Assembly (NCBI GenBank): GCA_024401555.1
Contig: JAKSKV010000022.1
Location: 1-52,904, forward strand
DNA: 52,904 nt
From: Paludibacteraceae bacterium
GTDB lineage: Bacteria > Bacteroidota > Bacteroidia > Bacteroidales > Paludibacteraceae
Direction: 5' to 3'
Shown here one piece after another: positions 51,527 to 52,904 of this stretch. A model generated the notes under the pieces. The model saw nothing but the letters and a program-made list of their open reading frames with translations, was not told the DNA's origin and ran no database searches. Both the position numbers and the translations under genes were made by a program. Position 1 is the first letter of the stretch. Each line of letters starts with the position of its first letter.

Positions 51527-52222
51527 ATGAAAAAGTTATTTTTGGGAGTAGCAGCTCTCCTATCAGCATTGTCAATGAATGCACAAGCGGAAGAGAACAC
51601 CGCAGTTGAGACCAAAGAGGCTAAGGAAGTCAACCAATACAAAGTTGATGAAGGCAAGTTCATGATGGAAATTGGATATGTTCCAGCAACTGCTGGTTCA
51701 GTCAACCTTCCTGGCGGTATGCTAAGAGGCGTTTATGTCCTTTCTGAGAAGATCGAGTTGAAGATGGGACTCAATGTCGGTATCGTAAAAGATGTACAAG
51801 ACAATGCGAAGGCAGGTGATGAGTGGGTAAAGAACAGCGAGCGCACAGCCACATTCGCTATCGAGCCAGGTTTCAACTACTGCTTCGAAGGCACCAACAG
51901 ATTGGAGCCATACATCGGTGCTGAATTGTTGTTCGGCATCACTTCCACCAAGGAGGTACACGAGACTCAAAATCAAAAGCACGTAGTGAAGAACGAGACT
52001 GGTTTCAACTCTTTCGGTGTCGCAGGTAACGCAGGTTTCAACTTCTTCGTAGCCAAGAACCTATTCATAGGCGCCGAGGTTAAGTTGGGTGTTGAGATGA
52101 CAACCGACAAGAAGATCACTACCGAGGAGAACGGTACCACCACCAAGGAGGATACCAACAACCACGAAGTGGAGTTCGCTCCAGTAGCAGTTCCTGCTAT
52201 CCGCATCGGTTGGGCGTTCTAA
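51527..52222 (+). CDS. Outer-membrane beta-barrel protein (small porin-like)
   Basis: 231 residues with signal peptide MKKLFLGVAALLSALSMNAQA. Alternating strands with aromatic belts: GKFMMEIGYVPA, RTATFAIEPGFNYCF, RLEPYIGAELLFGITS, NAGFNFFVAKNLFIGAEVKLGV, ending VPAIRIGWAF with terminal Phe. Eight strands fit an OmpW/OmpA-barrel size. Function unknown. Own promoter and terminator. Confidence 0.88.
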   Translation: MKKLFLGVAALLSALSMNAQAEENTAVETKEAKEVNQYKVDEGKFMMEIGYVPATAGSVNLPGGMLRGVYVLSEKIELKMGLNVGIVKDVQDNAKAGDEWVKNSERTATFAIEPGFNYCFEGTNRLEPYIGAELLFGITSTKEVHETQNQKHVVKNETGFNSFGVAGNAGFNFFVAKNLFIGAEVKLGVEMTTDKKITTEENGTTTKEDTNNHEVEFAPVAVPAIRIGWAF

Positions 52223-52240
52223 AACCTCAGAACTTATAAA

Positions 52241-52280
52241 AAAGCGATGGCGTGTCATTTCCGTGGCACGCCATTGTTTG
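52241..52280 (+). terminator. Terminator after the beta-barrel gene
   Basis: atggcgtg (52247-52254) pairs with cacgccat (52267-52274), stem extended inward past one mismatch, followed by tgtttgttt. Confidence 0.8.
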
Positions 52281-52291
52281 TTTAATGTCGA

Positions 52292-52717
52292 TTGGCAGAG
52301 TGTAACCTCGACACGGGCAAAGAATTTTGGGATCGACAACGAAAATATTTTGTATCTTTGCCTATGTTCCAATGGGATAGCAACAATAACAACCTAAAGA
52401 ATCTTTGGCTCGAAACCTTTAAAAACTTAGGCAAAATGGAAAATATAGACCCATCCGTATATGAGCGTGCCGACGAAGGTTTGCTTCGTTTGATCGACAA
52501 AGCTAAGGTCGCTGCCCTCTCGGAGGAGGAGCAAAAACTCTACGACGCCAGCATGAAGTTGCTCGAAGACGAGATCGACATGGAGGAGCATGGGTACAAA
52601 AGAGGCAAAACTGAAGAACGCCAACTAATCATCTCCAACCTGCGCCAAGCTGGTTTTTCCAACGAGAAGATCGCCGAGATGACCAAAATTCCATTGGAAG
52701 AGATCACAAAAATATAG
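52292..52717 (+). pseudogene. C-terminal remnant of an Rpn/PD-(D/E)XK transposase-like nuclease
   Basis: The frame from 52292 has no ATG start; in-frame ATGs are at 52364 and 52436. The text YFVSLPMFQWDSNNN, then LWLETFKNLGKMENI and KVAALSEEEQKLYDASMK matches the C-terminal half of Rpn-type proteins. The nuclease core with the PD-(D/E)XK residues, normally some 200 residues upstream, is missing. The tail has KRGKTEERQLIISNLRQAGF, an HTH-like end (NEKIAEMTKIPLEEI). It is either a dead remnant or a free-standing C-terminal domain. TATCTTTG at 52353-52360 could drive translation from the ATG at 52436. Confidence 0.7.
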
Positions 52718-52904
52718 AAACGTATTAAACCAAAGCCTTACAGGCTGGTGTATCCGTGGAGCATCGTTAACCGAGGGCGTTGCCCCGGCTACTCAGATAG
52801 TGCCTTCCAGTCACCGCACGGAGACTCTAATTGGCTTGAATAACCTGTACTTAAATTCAAATTAGAAGTGCAAATACAAATGCGAAAAAAATAGGAGGAG
52901 ATTA
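52718..52904. repeat. Right edge: palindromic dispersed repeat
   Basis: No gene. 52768-52812 holds an accgagggcgttgccccggct palindrome core followed by actcagatag, a form resembling segments at 8105-8120 and 38372-38388. The stretch 52801-52817 is nearly the reverse complement of the hairpin at 38399-38415. Confidence 0.45.

Overview
The window looks like chromosomal DNA of a fibre-degrading member of the Bacteroidales. Promoters follow the Bacteroidetes pattern (TTTG or TTG about 19-20 nt before TAnnTTTG) and Shine-Dalgarno sites are largely absent. Proteins of the type IX secretion (T9SS)/gliding group recur: PorP/SprF-like, PorE-like, GldE, GldD, GldG, and both type A and type B C-terminal sorting domains. 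The secreted enzymes (a GH5 start, and a GH10 plus CE15 fusion) point to a plant-polysaccharide degrader of gut or similar habitat. Assignment below order level is not possible from sequence reading alone.

Layout. 1-490: start of a GH5 endoglucanase, cut off near a small perfect inverted repeat. 669-4432 (minus): repair/replication run mutY, trmN6, a DnaQ-like exonuclease, dnaN. 4679-7928 (plus): ssb, a NapH-like polyferredoxin, class II aldolase. 7990-14065: an AT-rich accessory block. It holds a seven-gene minus-strand operon, mostly of secreted proteins of unknown function, between two direct copies of a hairpin-bearing repeat, followed by a GC-rich minisatellite. 14065-15165: an RHH/YoeB toxin-antitoxin pair and a small XRE regulator behind an unusually structured leader RNA. 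15307-22893: a Cys/His-rich lipoprotein, then a minus-strand trio of PorP/SprF-like protein, OmpA/PD40 protein and a 1534-residue type B adhesin. 23064-24072: azlCD amino-acid exporter. 24382-27561: a GH10/CE15 xylan-degrading fusion. 27600-27900: candidate small RNA. 27904-38252: MTA/SAH deaminase, a DUF4139 protein, thiL, porE, a tiny basic protein, gldE, gldD, gldG. 38418-44227 (minus): serB, xseB, xseA, rpsT, tRNA-Glu, a SIS isomerase, gyrB. 44317-48849 (minus): envelope glycan genes and a YD-repeat-like protein. 48959-52717: thrA, a beta-barrel protein, and the C-terminal remnant of an Rpn/PD-(D/E)XK protein.

How it fits together. PorE and GldD/GldE/GldG belong to the T9SS/gliding machinery. 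The GH10/CE15 enzyme is a likely type A client, and the giant protein is a likely type B client paired with its own PorP/SprF-like protein. The least explained parts are the seven-gene operon (FlgT-N-like secreted protein, Gln-rich coiled coil, HEPN-like cytosolic protein) with its flanking repeats, the XRE leader RNA, and the GH10 domain that appears to sit inside a split carbohydrate-binding module. All family calls are from motif reading; no database search was run.
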